Shown here: piece after piece, positions 8,813-17,737 of the stretch
How positions within the stretch are numbered: the first letter of the stretch is position 1
How the letters are laid out: each line of letters begins with the position of its first letter
DNA from: Acidobacteriota bacterium
Lineage (GTDB): Bacteria > Acidobacteriota > Terriglobia > Acidiferrales > UBA7541
Assembly (NCBI GenBank): GCA_013289855.1
Contig: JABCZD010000004.1
Coordinates: forward strand, 62,001-126,000
Length of the DNA stretch: 64,000 nt
Direction: 5' to 3'
Position numbers and translations under genes: made by a program
The notes under the pieces: generated by a model
Database searches by the model: none
Seen by the model: the letters and a program-made list of their open reading frames with translations, nothing else
What the model was told of the DNA's origin: nothing

Positions 8813-9781
8813 ATGAATCGAGCACGTATTTTGCTTTATTTTGTTGTTGTGTGCTTTGTAACATCGCCGACCCTCTTCGGGTCGCTAAGCGCAGCTCCAG
8901 CGCAGGATCATCCGGGTAGAAAAGTTCTCGGCATCATGCCCGTCTTTGATTCGTCCGGCGAGGAGTACGGCCAGCAGTTCGCGCAAAACCTCACCGCCAT
9001 GGAATTTCACAAGCTGGACGGCGCGCCGTTCGATGTAGTGCTGCTCAATCCCGGCGGACTATACAACCCACTCATTCCCGAATCGCTCGTTGACTACGCG
9101 CAGTCCGCGGAAGTCGACACCGTCTTGATTATGAGTTTCCTGCAAACCACGAAACCACAAAAGGGCGACTACACTTTAAACGTTCAAGCCCAACTCATGG
9201 ACGTCGCCACCGGAAAAGTCGGCGACGCTTCGGCCTTCAGCTTCATCGTAAATCGCCACGACTTGGCTCTCGAAATCGCCAACACCGGTCTCGGCGCCGT
9301 CAGCGCAGCGTCCAGCCGTTTCGCCGCCGGACGCAACGCCTACGCCACCATGAGCAGCGGCGCCAGCAAAGCGTTTGAAAAGCAGCCGCTCGGCAAAGCC
9401 GCACTCATCATGGCCGATCAAATACACACCATGCTGTTGACCCAGGTTCCGCCCTCGAGCGTAAAGCCTCAGCCAGTGAAGCTCGGTACCTGCACCTATA
9501 CCGTGCAAGTGCAATATGTCTCGAAAAAAGCCGTTTCCAAGGCTTATGACATTATTTTGAATGGCGAGGAAGAAAGTCTGTGGAGTAAAGAAGGCGTCAC
9601 CACGCTGGAAAATAAACCTTCCGGACCGATCTTTCTGCAAATGAGCGTGGCCGACGCTCCCTATCGCTTGGCGGTCCAGGATCTGTATCAAGCCAACACA
9701 ATTTTGGATTGCTCGAAACCCGAACGTCAGTTGTACCTTGATATCGGCGCCGGCGGCGACGCCCTGCTGCACTGGCGCTGA
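8813..9781 (+). CDS. Exported protein of unknown function
   Basis: A 322-residue protein with a clear signal peptide (hydrophobic residues 5-24, SAAPAQ cut). I do not recognise the family. The region after the signal holds KVLGIMPVFDSSGEEYGQQF, reminiscent of lipoproteins that look for a TolB-like nucleotide-free fold, and the middle has ANTGLGAVSAASSRFAAGRN, a low-complexity Ala/Gly part. The ATG at 8813 is preferred because GGAG lies 9 nt upstream; in-frame starts at 8795 and 8798 would put charged residues before the signal peptide. It follows the M48 gene in the same direction with a hairpin between them and ends 22 nt before the convergent PilZ-TonB gene. Confidence 0.75.
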   Translation: MNRARILLYFVVVCFVTSPTLFGSLSAAPAQDHPGRKVLGIMPVFDSSGEEYGQQFAQNLTAMEFHKLDGAPFDVVLLNPGGLYNPLIPESLVDYAQSAEVDTVLIMSFLQTTKPQKGDYTLNVQAQLMDVATGKVGDASAFSFIVNRHDLALEIANTGLGAVSAASSRFAAGRNAYATMSSGASKAFEKQPLGKAALIMADQIHTMLLTQVPPSSVKPQPVKLGTCTYTVQVQYVSKKAVSKAYDIILNGEEESLWSKEGVTTLENKPSGPIFLQMSVADAPYRLAVQDLYQANTILDCSKPERQLYLDIGAGGDALLHWR

Positions 9782-9803
9782 GAGATACTCAGTTCGAAGG
9801 TGA

Positions 9804-11348
9804 CTACCGTAGCGGGCGGAACTTGAGCGTCAAGTCCGCCTGCGTTTCGACGGGCTTCCCATTGAGCGAACTTGGATCATAGCGCCACTCTCGAATGGCG
9901 ACCATAACACTCGGCGTCAGCATATTCGGTGCGTTTAGCGGGTCGACGTTCACGATGTGACCGTCTCCAGCTATTGTCGCGCGCACCGCCACGACCTCTT
10001 CCGCATTTTGCGTTACCTCCACGGACGGCGGCGCGGCGGACAGCTGCGGTGTAACTCGCGATATCAGTATGCCCACTTCCAGACGCTCTTTGCGCGGCCT
10101 GTGACTCCCGCTGTTTGCCACGGCCGGCACAAAAACAAATCGCCGCGATCGAATCTCCAGCGAGGGTGAATGCGCGATGACTTCCTCACCAAGATCGACG
10201 CGAAGCGGCGCGTCTCCCACGTTTGGCGTCACCAATATCTCCCCGCCCGGCAGAGCGGTGTCTGCCAAGTTTGCAGGGGAATTGTTTCCCGAGGAATTGT
10301 CTCCCGAAAAATTGCCAGCTCTGGATGACGTGACCAAGGGCGGAGCAGCGGGACGCGTATTTGAATCCCCGACGGCGCTGCCCTGCGCGTCCAAATTTGC
10401 GACGGCCATCGCTGGAGTGCTCCTTTGCAACGCGTTAACAGGGTGCGCCGCGTCCGTGGGTCGCAATGCTCCGACCGTCGTCCCAGAAGCGCGATGACTC
10501 CAGTGCGCCACAACACCGCGTCCAATCACAGCCCCCAAAGCAAAGCCGCCGATAACTACCAGCGTGAATGCTATTGCCAATGGGACGCGGCCGGATTTCG
10601 TGATCCAAGACGGGAATCTACTTTGGGCCCGAAGTGTGGCCTGTGGCCTATCGTCGTGTACTTTGCTGGGAGCCGCTGCATAAGTGGGCGGAAGTGTCAC
10701 CACGGGTGGCGAGAAATCCGAAAATTCCCCCTGCGACGCCGGAACATCGCGAACGAGCTTGCCGAAAGGCATTTCAGCAGTTTTCGCCGATCTCAATGCA
10801 GTCTGTGTCGCGCTAGGCCGTGTTGCGTTAGATTGCGTCTCGACCGATCGCTTCGCGAGAGGTTCCGTCGCGGGAGACTGCGCCGCGGCGAGCGGCGTTG
10901 CAAGAGGTGGTGCTGCGGTTACGCCGCCGGGGAATTCCGCCACAGCAGTTTCTTCGTCCAACATTCCGTCATCGAAATTCGCGCGCTCCTCACCCATCAA
11001 CGCCCGCTCGGCGGAAATCCAACTCCGCAAGAGTTCTTGCGTTCTTGGCGGCGCACCCACAAGCCGCACACCCAGTCGACGCTTTGATTCTGCAATCCAG
11101 ACCACGCGGCCCGTCACTTCAATCAACTCATGCGTGGGATCCGCTGGAATGCTAATGTTCAGCAGCGAAGCATCGGGGATCGCGAAGGCCGTCGCCAACG
11201 CCATTCCGTCTTCGCTCACATCCAACACCATGCCCCCGTTACTGCCGCCAAACGAAACATACGTAAGCAGTTCTGGAGCAACACGCACATTCTGTCGGCG
11301 TTCCCGGCTTAAGTGCTGTTGCGCGAAATGATGTTGATGCGTTGCCAT
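9804..11348 (-). CDS. PilZ domain - membrane span - TonB C-terminal-like fusion
   Basis: A 514-residue protein with an unusual domain order. Residues 12-115 are a PilZ domain with both c-di-GMP motifs, RQNVR (RxxxR) and DVSEDG (DxSxxG). A Pro/Ala/Thr-rich linker runs to about residue 245, then one membrane span at about 250-275 (VPLAIAFTLVVIGGFALGAV). A long Ser/Ala/Asn-rich periplasmic linker leads to a C-terminal domain at about 430-514 with AVRATIAGDGHIVNVDPL and AIREWRYDPSSLNGKPVE, the pattern of TonB_C/energy-transducer domains. This suggests a cytoplasmic c-di-GMP sensor tethered to a periplasmic domain that could contact outer-membrane receptors. No ExbB/ExbD genes are nearby. Confidence 0.8.
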   Translation of the reverse strand: MATHQHHFAQQHLSRERRQNVRVAPELLTYVSFGGSNGGMVLDVSEDGMALATAFAIPDASLLNISIPADPTHELIEVTGRVVWIAESKRRLGVRLVGAPPRTQELLRSWISAERALMGEERANFDDGMLDEETAVAEFPGGVTAAPPLATPLAAAQSPATEPLAKRSVETQSNATRPSATQTALRSAKTAEMPFGKLVRDVPASQGEFSDFSPPVVTLPPTYAAAPSKVHDDRPQATLRAQSRFPSWITKSGRVPLAIAFTLVVIGGFALGAVIGRGVVAHWSHRASGTTVGALRPTDAAHPVNALQRSTPAMAVANLDAQGSAVGDSNTRPAAPPLVTSSRAGNFSGDNSSGNNSPANLADTALPGGEILVTPNVGDAPLRVDLGEEVIAHSPSLEIRSRRFVFVPAVANSGSHRPRKERLEVGILISRVTPQLSAAPPSVEVTQNAEEVVAVRATIAGDGHIVNVDPLNAPNMLTPSVMVAIREWRYDPSSLNGKPVETQADLTLKFRPLR

Positions 11349-11737
11349 TGTCGAAACCGACGAGATCGCTAAGACCGCGAAACCTGCAGTTTAGCTCCTA
11401 TAGCGGTGAGGCAAAAAATTCGAGGAGGCGTGGCAAATGCCAAGCCCCGCTACACTTTACCCCGACTGCCCTGCCGCGTAAATCACCGTGTCAATTCAGA
11501 TGCTGGTGGCGAAGAGTTTTCTTCGCGCCATTACCGCATGGCTGACCGATTCCCCGAATAATTAGTACCAGTACCTAACAAAAAACTCGGTCCAGCACTC
11601 CCCCTAGCCTGCTACAGGAGCGCCAGCCGCATTGGTGATTCTCCCAGTGACACATAGCCACGAACGAAGGGCAAACTCCTTGCCCTCGGCACCATCAACC
11701 CCTAGACTCAGAATGTAAATCGCATCGCGCCAGCCCG
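11349..11737. other. Intergenic region between divergent genes
   Basis: A 389-nt spacer between the PilZ-TonB gene (reverse) and the glucoamylase-family gene (forward). It must hold both promoters, but I see no convincing -35/-10 pair, repeat or RNA structure. Confidence 0.5.
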
Positions 11738-13186
11738 ATGACCCACAAGAAAATCGATTTACTAAAGGAATTATCGCGCTCGCCGCGCGCCCTCCCGCGT
11801 CGTATTTGGCTTCGCCAGTCCCTCTGCGCTGGCGCCGCCCTCGTACTCCCTTCGTCGCCATTTTTGGCCCTAGCCCGCGCCTACTCACAATCTCCGAACA
11901 CTAATCCGCCCCCCACCCCTGCGGCCTCCCCGCTGGTAATCAATCCCCCGCCGCAAGCCACCTCCAGCGCCGCAACGCATTACCGCTTCACCCCCAAGGA
12001 AGATGCCTTCCTGGAAGAAATCCAGCGCACCACCTTCCAATTTTTTTGGGACTCCGCCGATCCCGTCTCCGGCCTGATCAAGGATCGCAGCCTCGCGCGC
12101 CAACAAGACGCCCGTAACGTCGCCAGCATCGCCGCCACCGGCTTTGGCCTCACCGCCCTTAGCATCGCCGCGGAGCGCAACTGGCAACCACGCGACGCCA
12201 TCCTCGCCCGCGTCCTGACCACCCTCCGCTTCGCCGCCGACAAACTCGCCCACGAACACGGCTTCTTCTATCACTTCCTCAAGATGGACACCGGCGAACG
12301 CGTCTTCAAATCCGAAGTCTCCAACATCGACACTTCCATCTTCCTCTGCGGCGCTCTAACCTGTCGCGCTTACTTCGCCAACGAAGAAATAACCAAGCTC
12401 GTCACCGCTCTCTACGATCGCATCGACTGGAACTGGTTTCTCCAAGGCCATCCACCCGATTCGCCGACTCTCTCCATGGGTTGGACGCCCGAGCGATCGT
12501 TCATCAAATCTCGCTGGGATTCTTACAGCGAACTCATGATGCTCTATCTGCTCGGCATGGGTGCGAACACCCAACCGCTCCCCCCCGCGTGCTGGGACGC
12601 CTGGAATCGCCCGCACTTTGAGTTCAACGGCATCCGCTACATCGGCGCCCAAGCTCCGCTCTTCGCGCATCAATACTCCCACGCCTGGTTCGATTTCCGC
12701 GGCCGCCACGACAAGTACGCCGACTACTTCACCAACTCCGCCATCGCCACCGAAGTCCACAAAATCTGGTGCCTCGAAATGTCCCACCAGTTTCCCGACT
12801 ACACGGAAGACCTGTGGGGCATTACCGCCAGCGACTCGCAAAAGGGTTACACCGGATGGGGTGGTCCTCCGCTAATCGGCCATCCGGACGGCAGCGTGAT
12901 TCCCTGTGCCGCCGCCGGATCGCTGCCGTTTCTTCCGCAGGAAACCATCGCCGTGTTGCAAACCATCCGCGAAAAATATTCCTCGCAAACCTGGACCACT
13001 TACGGTTTCGTCGACGCCTTCAATCCCCTGACCAACTGGGCCAGCCCCGACGTCATCGGCATCGACGCCGGCATCACCATCGTAATGGCCGAAAACGCCC
13101 GCACCGGCTTTGTCTGGCAACACTTCATGAGCAACCCTGAAATCCACCGCGCCATGGAAAAAGCGCAATTCCAAAAGAATTCCTGA
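11738..13186 (+). CDS. Glucoamylase-family protein (PF10091-like), exported
   Basis: A 482-residue protein resembling the bacterial glycoamylase-like family found near cyclic beta-glucan synthases and in many Acidobacteriota. The N-terminus has RR followed by a hydrophobic stretch (residues 20-47, ending ALARA), so export by Tat or Sec is likely; the twin-arginine context is imperfect. The mature part starts with FLEEIQRTTFQFFWDSADP and continues with GLIKDRS and IAATGFGLTALSIAAERNW, a signature block of the family, and later holds YSHAWFDFRGRHDKYADYF and GWGGPP. The barrel is all-helical and the likely role is glycoside hydrolysis in the periplasm; the substrate is unknown. It has no obvious ribosome binding site. 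Confidence 0.85.
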   Translation: MTHKKIDLLKELSRSPRALPRRIWLRQSLCAGAALVLPSSPFLALARAYSQSPNTNPPPTPAASPLVINPPPQATSSAATHYRFTPKEDAFLEEIQRTTFQFFWDSADPVSGLIKDRSLARQQDARNVASIAATGFGLTALSIAAERNWQPRDAILARVLTTLRFAADKLAHEHGFFYHFLKMDTGERVFKSEVSNIDTSIFLCGALTCRAYFANEEITKLVTALYDRIDWNWFLQGHPPDSPTLSMGWTPERSFIKSRWDSYSELMMLYLLGMGANTQPLPPACWDAWNRPHFEFNGIRYIGAQAPLFAHQYSHAWFDFRGRHDKYADYFTNSAIATEVHKIWCLEMSHQFPDYTEDLWGITASDSQKGYTGWGGPPLIGHPDGSVIPCAAAGSLPFLPQETIAVLQTIREKYSSQTWTTYGFVDAFNPLTNWASPDVIGIDAGITIVMAENARTGFVWQHFMSNPEIHRAMEKAQFQKNS

Positions 13187-13384
13187 AACCCCCGCCGCTC
13201 GCGCAATTTGGAGTACGGCGGTTTACCTTGAGCGCTGTGCGAAGCCCCTCGCAGTATTCCCGTTGCCCACAGCAAAAAATAATAGTAGTCTTGCGCCAAA
13301 TTGCAGTTCCCAGCGCTTCGCAGTTTCCTGAGGCCGATCTCCCACGGTCGAATTGCGGCCGCACCCCCGGAAAGAGTTGGAACC

Positions 13385-15190
13385 ATGACAAAAAAAATCA
13401 CGCTGGCCGTCGCAGCCATCGTAATAATCCTGATCGTTCTTGGCATGAAATGGTGGCGCGAAAATCGCGCTGACTTAACCATCGATCCACCGAACTATCC
13501 GCCAATTGGCAAGGTCGTCTGGCTCGACCAGCATTGGACCCCACAACAACGTGACTGGTTCTACCACGCCGATCAAGGCACGCAAACTTTCGGCATTCCC
13601 TACGAATGGTTCATCGCCCTCGAGCAACCCGTGCCTTTCCTCACCAATGCGCGCCTTCTGAGCGACACCACCTACCTCGACCGTTACGGATTCATTCCCA
13701 ATACAAACTCCGCGAAACCGGATTTACCCATCGGCTTCGCTCACGGCACCCCGCTAATAAATTCCGACGGCACGCCAAACGTCAATCCGCAAACAAAAGT
13801 CCAGCAACACTCGCTGGGCCTCACCTGCGCTGCCTGTCATACCGGCCGCCTCTCCTACCAGGACACCACCATCCTTATCGACGGTGGTCCCGCACTCACC
13901 AATCTCGCGGAGTTCCAGAAAGCCATGGCGCTCGCCCTGCTCTTCACAAAATATATCCCTTTCCGTTTCGATCGCTTCGCCGATCGCGTTCTCGGCCCAG
14001 GCGCCAGCGACCAGGCGAAATCCGAGCTGCGCACGCAATTCGATGCCGTGGTTTCGCAGGCTCGCACCATCATCAGCCTCGAAAAGAAAAATCAGCCACA
14101 CACCATCACGGAAGGTTTCGCGCGTCTCGACGCCCTCAACCGCATCGGCAACGTCGTCTTCTCCGTCGATCTCAACGAGCCCGCCAACTATGTCGGCTAC
14201 TCCGCGCCCGTGCACTTCCCGCGCATCTGGCAAGCCTCTTGGTTCGAGTGGGTGCAATACAACGGCTCCATCCAACAGCCCATGACCCGCAACGCCGGAG
14301 AAGCTCTCGGTGTCGGGGCTAAAGTAAATTTAACTGGCAGCAAGGATCAGCTTTTTTCGTCCACCGCCGCTATTAAAACAATCTTTGACCTCGAGCAACT
14401 CCTCGCCGGTCCACCGCCAAATGCCCAAACCGGTTTTAACGGCCTCGCTTCTCCCAAGTGGCCATCCCAGATTTTGCCCCCGATCAACACCGATCTCGCC
14501 GCCAAAGGCGCTCCCTTGTACAAATCTATTTGCCAGCCCTGCCACATGCCCCCCGTCTCCGATCCAGAGTTCTGGACCGCCAGGCAGTGGTTGCCGGCGA
14601 CTTCGCCGGGAGTGCCCTCTCTTAACCTGGAAATGGTTCCCATCGCTCACGTCGGTACAGATCCGGCAGAAGCCGAAGATATGAAAAATCGCCGTGTGGT
14701 CCTTCCCGCCAGTCTTGGAATCACCAGCAACGAATTCGGACCAGCGCTCGGTCAAGTCGTTACGCAGATCGTCAACCACTGGTACAACATCCAACAGCCA
14801 CCCGTTCCCGCCGACGTGCAGCAGCAAATGAACGGCTTCCGCCCAGATGGTCTTCGCGCCGAGCTCTGCTACAAAGTTCGTCCTCTCAACGGCATCTGGG
14901 CCACGCCACCATATCTCCACAACGGCTCTGTTCCAAATCTTTACAAGCTACTCTCCCCGGTGAGCGAACGCCCGACGACCTTCTACCTCGGCAATCGCGA
15001 ATACGATCCCGTCAACGTCGGCTATGTCACCGACCCCTTGCCCGGCGGCTTCCTATTCGACACTTCGCTGCGCGGCAATCACAACACCGGCCACGAATTC
15101 TCCGACGATGCGAAAAAACCAGGCGTAATCGGCCGCGCGTTAACTCCCGACGAACGGCGCGCGATAATCGAATATCTCAAGTCCTTATAA
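13385..15190 (+). CDS. RoxA-like dihaem c-type cytochrome
   Basis: A 601-residue protein with an N-terminal membrane anchor (residues 5-22) and two haem c motifs: CAACH at about 148-152 in SLGLTCAACHTG, and CQPCH at about 383-387. Size, spacing and the sequence around the first haem resemble the RoxA-like dihaem family (rubber oxygenase and MauG/CcpA relatives). Near the C-terminus NGIWATPPYLHNGSVPNLY and YKVRPLNG are typical of dihaem peroxidase-like cytochromes and could supply distal haem residues. The substrate is not known; polyisoprene cleavage should not be inferred. The ATG at 13385 is preferred over an open frame that begins at 13301. It precedes a haem lipoprotein gene by 83 nt. Confidence 0.78.
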   Translation: MTKKITLAVAAIVIILIVLGMKWWRENRADLTIDPPNYPPIGKVVWLDQHWTPQQRDWFYHADQGTQTFGIPYEWFIALEQPVPFLTNARLLSDTTYLDRYGFIPNTNSAKPDLPIGFAHGTPLINSDGTPNVNPQTKVQQHSLGLTCAACHTGRLSYQDTTILIDGGPALTNLAEFQKAMALALLFTKYIPFRFDRFADRVLGPGASDQAKSELRTQFDAVVSQARTIISLEKKNQPHTITEGFARLDALNRIGNVVFSVDLNEPANYVGYSAPVHFPRIWQASWFEWVQYNGSIQQPMTRNAGEALGVGAKVNLTGSKDQLFSSTAAIKTIFDLEQLLAGPPPNAQTGFNGLASPKWPSQILPPINTDLAAKGAPLYKSICQPCHMPPVSDPEFWTARQWLPATSPGVPSLNLEMVPIAHVGTDPAEAEDMKNRRVVLPASLGITSNEFGPALGQVVTQIVNHWYNIQQPPVPADVQQQMNGFRPDGLRAELCYKVRPLNGIWATPPYLHNGSVPNLYKLLSPVSERPTTFYLGNREYDPVNVGYVTDPLPGGFLFDTSLRGNHNTGHEFSDDAKKPGVIGRALTPDERRAIIEYLKSL

Positions 15191-15273
15191 ATTCCCTCGT
15201 GCCAACAAGGAGCGTCACGAAAACCACCCGAGAATCACCACCTAATAATAGATCGTGGTTTTAGGAGGGCAGC

Positions 15274-16704
15274 ATGCACCTTTCTCGAATTTCGTCGTTT
15301 CGCAATCTCAAGCTGGCGTCGCTGGGAATACTGCTGACCATCGTTCTCGCCGCCGCATGCCAGAAGCCTTCCGAAGAAAAACCCATCCCCGTCCCCACCT
15401 CAGTCGGCACCCTAATCCAACCCAACGCCCCGCTCTCCGCCAACGACGTCTCCTGGCTTTTTCCCGCTCCCACCAAGGCCGCCGATTTCGCCAACCTCAT
15501 CGCCGTCGCCGACGTCACCACGCCAAACTCACAAGACCCCACCAAGCGTGACCCCATTTGGCCCGATGCCGTCTTCCAACAATTCCTCGCCATCGCCAAC
15601 GGCCCGCAAGCTCAAGTCTCCGGCACCACAGCCCAAATCAGCCTGCCCGTCGAAGCACGCTCTGTAAACGCCTGGTTTATCGCCGGCATCCGCATCGACG
15701 CCGGCGCTCCCGGCCTCTCCAGCGACATTCACGCGCAGTACGGTCAGCTCCCAGAAATTCGCCTTATCATCCAACCCATCATCAAGAATCCCGATGGGTC
15801 TCCAAGAGTCCTGGACATCGCCGGCCACCTTATCTTCGATTTCATCACCGCAACGCCCGATCCCCCCGCGCAACCCGACTGCTTTCCCCGCTTCGTAGCT
15901 GATATGAGCGTCTTCGCCCCGGTCGCCACCGACGCCGCCGCCTTGCGCACCAAGCTAAACAACGGCCAACTAGGCCCGCACTCCATCTCCACTGTCGGCG
16001 TCCCACTCGGCGTCCACCCCGGCCTCGCCGACCCCGCCAACGCCAACGCCGTCCGCAATGAAATGTTAGCCTTTCTCGAACGCCACATCTCCGCGCAACG
16101 CCTCGGTTCCATGGCCATCGCCGGACTCCCCGCCGGCGCCCCCGCGCCGTGGATATTCCTCTCGCTTCTCGGCGACCACGCCGGCCATTTCGGCCCCGCG
16201 CACGGACCCACCCTCGATGGCAATCTACAATTCGCGCAAATGTTAAACCCGGTCGGCGCCACCCCGCGCGTAGTCCCCGAACCGCACACTAACAATCTCA
16301 ATCCCATCACCTGCAAAAACGCCGCCGTCTCCGCCACCAGCCTGCCCATCGCGCAACGCAACGGCGTCGCCACATCTGCCGCGTTCGCCACTCCCCCGCC
16401 CTCGCCCGACCAAGCCAAACAAATCCTCAACACCATCGCCGATCCCACAAAAAGTTTCTTCTTCAACACCGATTGCATCAGCTGCCACACTGAAACCCGT
16501 CGCACCATGGAACTCCTCAACGTTACAAACATCCCCGGCATCAATCCCGCCGCCCTGCCCAACGGCCCCTGGGACGTCCGCAACTTCGGCTGGGGCGAAG
16601 CCGGCAAGAGCGGCATGCAAGCCACGGTCACTCGCCGCACCGCCAACGAAACCTCCGCTGTTGTAACCTTCATCAATTCCCAACTGCTACCCAAGCAGCC
16701 ATAA
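15274..16704 (+). CDS. Lipoprotein with single C-terminal haem c motif
   Basis: A 476-residue lipoprotein. The signal ends in a lipobox, L-A-A-A-C with Cys29, so the mature protein is lipid-anchored. One CISCH haem motif is at about residues 401-405. The 370 residues before it lack a recognised domain. GGAGGG lies 6-12 nt upstream of the ATG. It is 83 nt downstream of the dihaem cytochrome gene in the same direction, and I infer that the two proteins form an electron-transfer pair in the periplasm. Codon use is strongly biased to C at third positions, as in its upstream neighbours. Confidence 0.7.
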   Translation: MHLSRISSFRNLKLASLGILLTIVLAAACQKPSEEKPIPVPTSVGTLIQPNAPLSANDVSWLFPAPTKAADFANLIAVADVTTPNSQDPTKRDPIWPDAVFQQFLAIANGPQAQVSGTTAQISLPVEARSVNAWFIAGIRIDAGAPGLSSDIHAQYGQLPEIRLIIQPIIKNPDGSPRVLDIAGHLIFDFITATPDPPAQPDCFPRFVADMSVFAPVATDAAALRTKLNNGQLGPHSISTVGVPLGVHPGLADPANANAVRNEMLAFLERHISAQRLGSMAIAGLPAGAPAPWIFLSLLGDHAGHFGPAHGPTLDGNLQFAQMLNPVGATPRVVPEPHTNNLNPITCKNAAVSATSLPIAQRNGVATSAAFATPPPSPDQAKQILNTIADPTKSFFFNTDCISCHTETRRTMELLNVTNIPGINPAALPNGPWDVRNFGWGEAGKSGMQATVTRRTANETSAVVTFINSQLLPKQP

Positions 16705-16843
16705 AAAAATCTCGCTCAATGCAGCTGGCAACAGTGCTATCCTCTCCGGCGCGGCTCGCGTCCACAAAACACCCAAATCTCCGGGCCACCGGCCCGGCAT
16801 GAGATCGCGCTGCGCCGGTCCAACACGTCACGGAGGATGAGAA

Positions 16844-17422
16844 ATGCACAAGCTACGGTACTTTGCAGTTGCTGCAATCCTGATGTTCTTCGCGCTTTCG
16901 AATGGTGCTGCGCAGGAGCCCACACCTTCCGTCCCCGCGCAGTATTCCGCCACCGCCTTCGGCCAGTCTGGAGCCGCCGCGGGCAAGTCTTTCGGCATGT
17001 CCATTTACGTCGACGGCGTATCTGCCCCCGGCGACATTGACGAGTTGATCGGAACGCTACAGTCGAAAGGTCAAGATGGCCTCGTAAGCGCCATGGAGAA
17101 ATTGAAGGACATCGGTCGCGTCGCACCCACTGGCAGCGTCGGCACCGGCATGCGCGTCATCCTCATTCGCCCGGGACCGGATGGCGGACAGCACATCGTC
17201 CTGGCCACCAATCGGCCCATCACGTTTAGAGAGTTGTACAACAGCACGCGATCGACCCAATACCCCATCGGTATCGTAGTGTTGGACGTGGACAAGGATG
17301 GCAAAGGCACGGGTTCCTTCGCGCCGGTCTGCAAGGTCCGCTTCAACAAAAAGAAGCAGCTCGAAATCGAGCACTACGGCCAAAAGCCCTTCCGCCTCGC
17401 CAACGTAAAACGCGAAAAATAA
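16844..17422 (+). CDS. Small exported protein of unknown function
   Basis: A 192-residue protein with a signal peptide (hydrophobic residues 5-22, NGAAQE cut). The mature part contains GMRVILIRPGPDGGQHIVLA and PITFRELYNSTRS followed by VVLDVDKDGKGTGSFAPV, which suggests a compact beta-rich fold. I recognise it as a kind of exported protein common in Acidobacteriota but cannot name a function. GGAGGATGA is upstream of the ATG. A 7-bp stem palindrome CCGGGCC-ACC-GGCCCGG lies at 16781-16797 in its leader. Confidence 0.75.
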   Translation: MHKLRYFAVAAILMFFALSNGAAQEPTPSVPAQYSATAFGQSGAAAGKSFGMSIYVDGVSAPGDIDELIGTLQSKGQDGLVSAMEKLKDIGRVAPTGSVGTGMRVILIRPGPDGGQHIVLATNRPITFRELYNSTRSTQYPIGIVVLDVDKDGKGTGSFAPVCKVRFNKKKQLEIEHYGQKPFRLANVKREK

Positions 17423-17464
17423 CTCTTCGTCCGGCCTTTTTCCGAGTTTTGTTTTTTCGGGGTG

Positions 17465-17492
17465 CCCTACCCTCGGGTTTTTGAGGGTGGGG
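17465..17492. repeat. REP-like hairpin, copy A
   Basis: CCCTACCCTC at 17465-17474 and GAGGGTGGGG at 17483-17492 with a GGGTTTTT loop, flanked by a T-rich arm TTTTGTTTTTTCGGGGTG. The reverse complement of this whole block recurs at 46971-46998 with its flank, so it is a dispersed palindromic repeat and not just a local terminator. Confidence 0.7.
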
Positions 17493-17551
17493 CTTGGTTT
17501 TTCGGTCTAGCCAAATGGTCCGGACGTAAATCGCCGTGAAGCTGTTAGCTC

Positions 17552-17602
17552 GCCTCGCCCCTGATTCCCACAGGTTGGTTCCCACCGGGCGAGGCTTTTT
17601 TT
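17552..17602 (+). terminator. Candidate rho-independent terminator
   Basis: GCCTCGCCC (17552-17560) pairs perfectly with GGGCGAGGC (17587-17595), followed directly by seven T. The loop is long (26 nt) and may fold further. It lies between the convergent genes ending at 17422 and 17738 and would stop forward transcripts. The rest of the 315-nt spacer holds the REP-like hairpin and nothing else I can identify. Confidence 0.55.
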
Positions 17603-17737
17603 CTCCGCTCTGAATCGTGTCCATCCCCGACACGCGAAGCTTTCTCGCTGGGAAGCGCGGCTGCGTCGCCCGTTCCGCTTTGGCATCGCAGCCTTCCGCT
17701 TTCTAGATTCCGCACGGAGGCAGATTGGCCGGAGGGA

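Noticed and set aside
14330..14920. 196-codon reverse frame inside the dihaem cytochrome gene
   Set aside because: Antisense of a strong forward gene with C-biased third positions, which opens reverse frames by composition.
16781..16797. CCGGGCC-ACC-GGCCCGG as a terminator
   Set aside because: No U tract follows, and it lies in the leader of the next gene.
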